From Bacteroidota bacterium (GTDB lineage: Bacteria > Bacteroidota > Bacteroidia > B-17B0 > Aurantibacillaceae): a stretch of DNA of 64,000 nt. This document shows positions 62,820 through 64,000 of the stretch, in pieces. The position numbers and the translations under genes are program-made. Positions within the stretch are counted from its first letter, which is position 1. Each line of letters opens with the position of its first letter. The notes beneath the pieces were generated by a model. It ran no database searches. It had not been told where the DNA came from and saw only the letters and a program-made list of their open reading frames with translations. Location of the stretch: the NCBI GenBank assembly GCA_013297775.1, contig JAAFIL010000010.1, positions 39,221-103,220 of the forward strand. Reading direction: 5' to 3'.

Positions 62820-64000
62820 ATGAGAAAAATTATTACCTCCATTGCATTTTTATTTTTTAGTAGTGTAGTTACTCAAGCTCAAAATGCACAAACCGTATTA
62901 GACCGAGCCACTTCAACCGTTTACGACAACGATCAAGGTTTGAGTTTAATTACCTTTAATGCTAACTATAGTTTTAAAACCTCCGAAACGCCTACTGTTT
63001 TAGCCAATCTATTAGGATCTTTGGGAACAGGCTTTCAAAAATTAAACGAAACGACAGATCCTTTCGGGTATGCACACACTAAGTTTAGTATTCAATACAA
63101 TGGCAAACCCGTTAATGATGCCGTTGTTATGGTACACAGTAAAAATGGAATCATTACTTCTATAAACGGGCAATTAAGTCCTATCTCTGAACCCATTAAT
63201 ACCTTAGCCATTAAAGCCGACAACGCTTTACAAACCGCACTTACTCATCTAAAAGCTAAAACCTTAAAAGCCGATAATTTAGCCGAAGAACGGCATATTA
63301 AAAAAGTATTACAGCAACCCGACTTTAGTTATAAACCTCAACTTGAAACGGTAATTTATAAGTACAACGAAACGTATCGCTTTGCTTATAAAGTAAAAGT
63401 GTATGTTGAAGAACCTTTATTTAATGGCTATGTATTTGTAGATGCGCAAAGTTCGGAAGTGTTAGGACAACAGTCGCTTATTTGCACAATTGATGTACCG
63501 GCTACCGCCAATACTAAATATAGCGGTACACAAAACTTTGTAAACGATCAATTTATAGGCGGGTATCGTTTGCGAGAAAGCGGTCGAGGTTCAGGAATTG
63601 AAACCTATAACCTTAGTAACACCAGTAATTACGGCACTTCTACCGATTTTGTAAATACCTCTACCACTTGGACCGCAACTGGTGTTGACCAAGCCGCTAC
63701 GGATGCTCATTGGGGAGCCGAAAAAACTTACGACTATTTTAATTTGGTTCACAGCCGCAACAGTATTGATAATAATGGCTTTAAATTACTAAGTTATGTG
63801 CATTATAATAACAATTACAACAATGCTTTTTGGGATGGACAACGCATGACTTATGGCGATGGAAATGGCAGTACCTTTACTATTTTAACGGCATTAGATG
63901 TTTGTGGTCACGAAATAACACATGGACTCGTTCAAAAAACGGCAGGTTTAAATGGCGGCGGAACGGGCGAAGCCGATGCCCTTAACGAAGCCTTTGCCGA
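62820..64000 (+). CDS. Thermolysin-family (M4) metalloprotease, 3' end outside window
   Basis: The ATG at 62820 begins a signal peptide (SIAFLFFSSVVTQAQ). An FTP/PepSY-type propeptide follows (about 25-215), then the M4 catalytic domain. The zinc motif HEITH is near residue 364 (VCGHEITHGLVQKTAG) and the downstream Glu ligand region GEADALNEAFA is reached just before the window ends. The frame is open to base 64000. Bacteroidota M4 enzymes commonly carry T9SS tails, but that part is not visible here. Confidence 0.94.
   Translation, partial: MRKIITSIAFLFFSSVVTQAQNAQTVLDRATSTVYDNDQGLSLITFNANYSFKTSETPTVLANLLGSLGTGFQKLNETTDPFGYAHTKFSIQYNGKPVNDAVVMVHSKNGIITSINGQLSPISEPINTLAIKADNALQTALTHLKAKTLKADNLAEERHIKKVLQQPDFSYKPQLETVIYKYNETYRFAYKVKVYVEEPLFNGYVFVDAQSSEVLGQQSLICTIDVPATANTKYSGTQNFVNDQFIGGYRLRESGRGSGIETYNLSNTSNYGTSTDFVNTSTTWTATGVDQAATDAHWGAEKTYDYFNLVHSRNSIDNNGFKLLSYVHYNNNYNNAFWDGQRMTYGDGNGSTFTILTALDVCGHEITHGLVQKTAGLNGGGTGEADALNEAFA

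Noticed and set aside
62540..62842. 100-aa minus-strand gene
   Set aside because: Its composition is low-information AT-rich DNA, it matches no family, and it overlaps the start and signal peptide of the M4 protease gene.

Overview
The window looks like a chromosomal segment of an AT-rich Bacteroidota (Bacteroidia) species. The evidence is a fused lpxC-fabZ gene, a complete MoxR/Bat aerotolerance operon, two secreted proteins with type IX secretion (T9SS) type A sorting tails, bshC (bacillithiol), DUF5689 lipoproteins, and Bacteroidota-type promoters (TTG-N19-TAnnTTTG) with no Shine-Dalgarno signal. I cannot resolve the genus. The window opens inside a tricorn-like protease gene and closes inside a thermolysin-family (M4) metalloprotease gene. 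I saw no rRNA, tRNA, IS transposase, CRISPR array or prophage.

Layout. 0-7.4 kb: tricorn-like protease, exonuclease and ispH pair, T9SS-sorted beta-propeller protein. 7.4-8.4 kb: gene-free and repeat-bearing. 8.4-12.3 kb: lipid A/fatty acid genes (lpxC-fabZ, lpxA), an ABC ATPase and an ACMSD-like decarboxylase. 12.3-20.8 kb: the minus-strand operon moxR, DUF58, a BatD-like gene, batA, batB, batC, batD, batE. 20.8-27.7 kb: the accessory region, with a GC-rich hairpin element, a 164-bp palindromic repeat, a Shedu-type (SduA) defence gene, a DNA adenine methylase overlapping a frameshifted HNH endonuclease gene, rocD, a DinB-fold gene and a tandem CTTTGCG repeat block. 27.7-36.4 kb: alkyladenine glycosylase, SPOR protein, sixA-ppk1-ppx (polyphosphate), DUF985 cupin, 7TM-HD phosphodiesterase. 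36.5-41.9 kb: wza-wzc-rfbC-bshC. 42-47.2 kb: SDR reductase, TPM proteins, M24 peptidase, dnaA. 47.3-62.4 kb: split 5'-nucleotidase, thioesterase, GH/T9SS enzyme, PQQ-like propeller, lipid kinase, PstS-like lipoprotein, aroC, response regulator, secreted EEP nuclease, TonB-dependent receptor and two paralogous DUF5689 lipoproteins.

How they fit together. Envelope biogenesis (Lpx, Wza/Wzc, SPOR, Bat) and phosphorus handling (PPK1/PPX/SixA, 5'-nucleotidase, PstS, EEP nuclease) dominate. The nuclease, TonB receptor and DUF5689 cluster at 56-62.4 kb is a reasonable candidate for an extracellular nucleic-acid scavenging system; this is inference.

The most unusual structures lie in 20.8-27.7 kb. 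Three unrelated accessory genes (sduA, the HNH gene, the DinB gene) each end at or just before a shared motif, TAACRnGGRTTTKGYRT, which suggests a common cassette-like 3' boundary. Around the window are two 164-bp palindromic elements about 95% identical, a remnant end of the same element, and several diverged copies of the CTTTGCG repeat.
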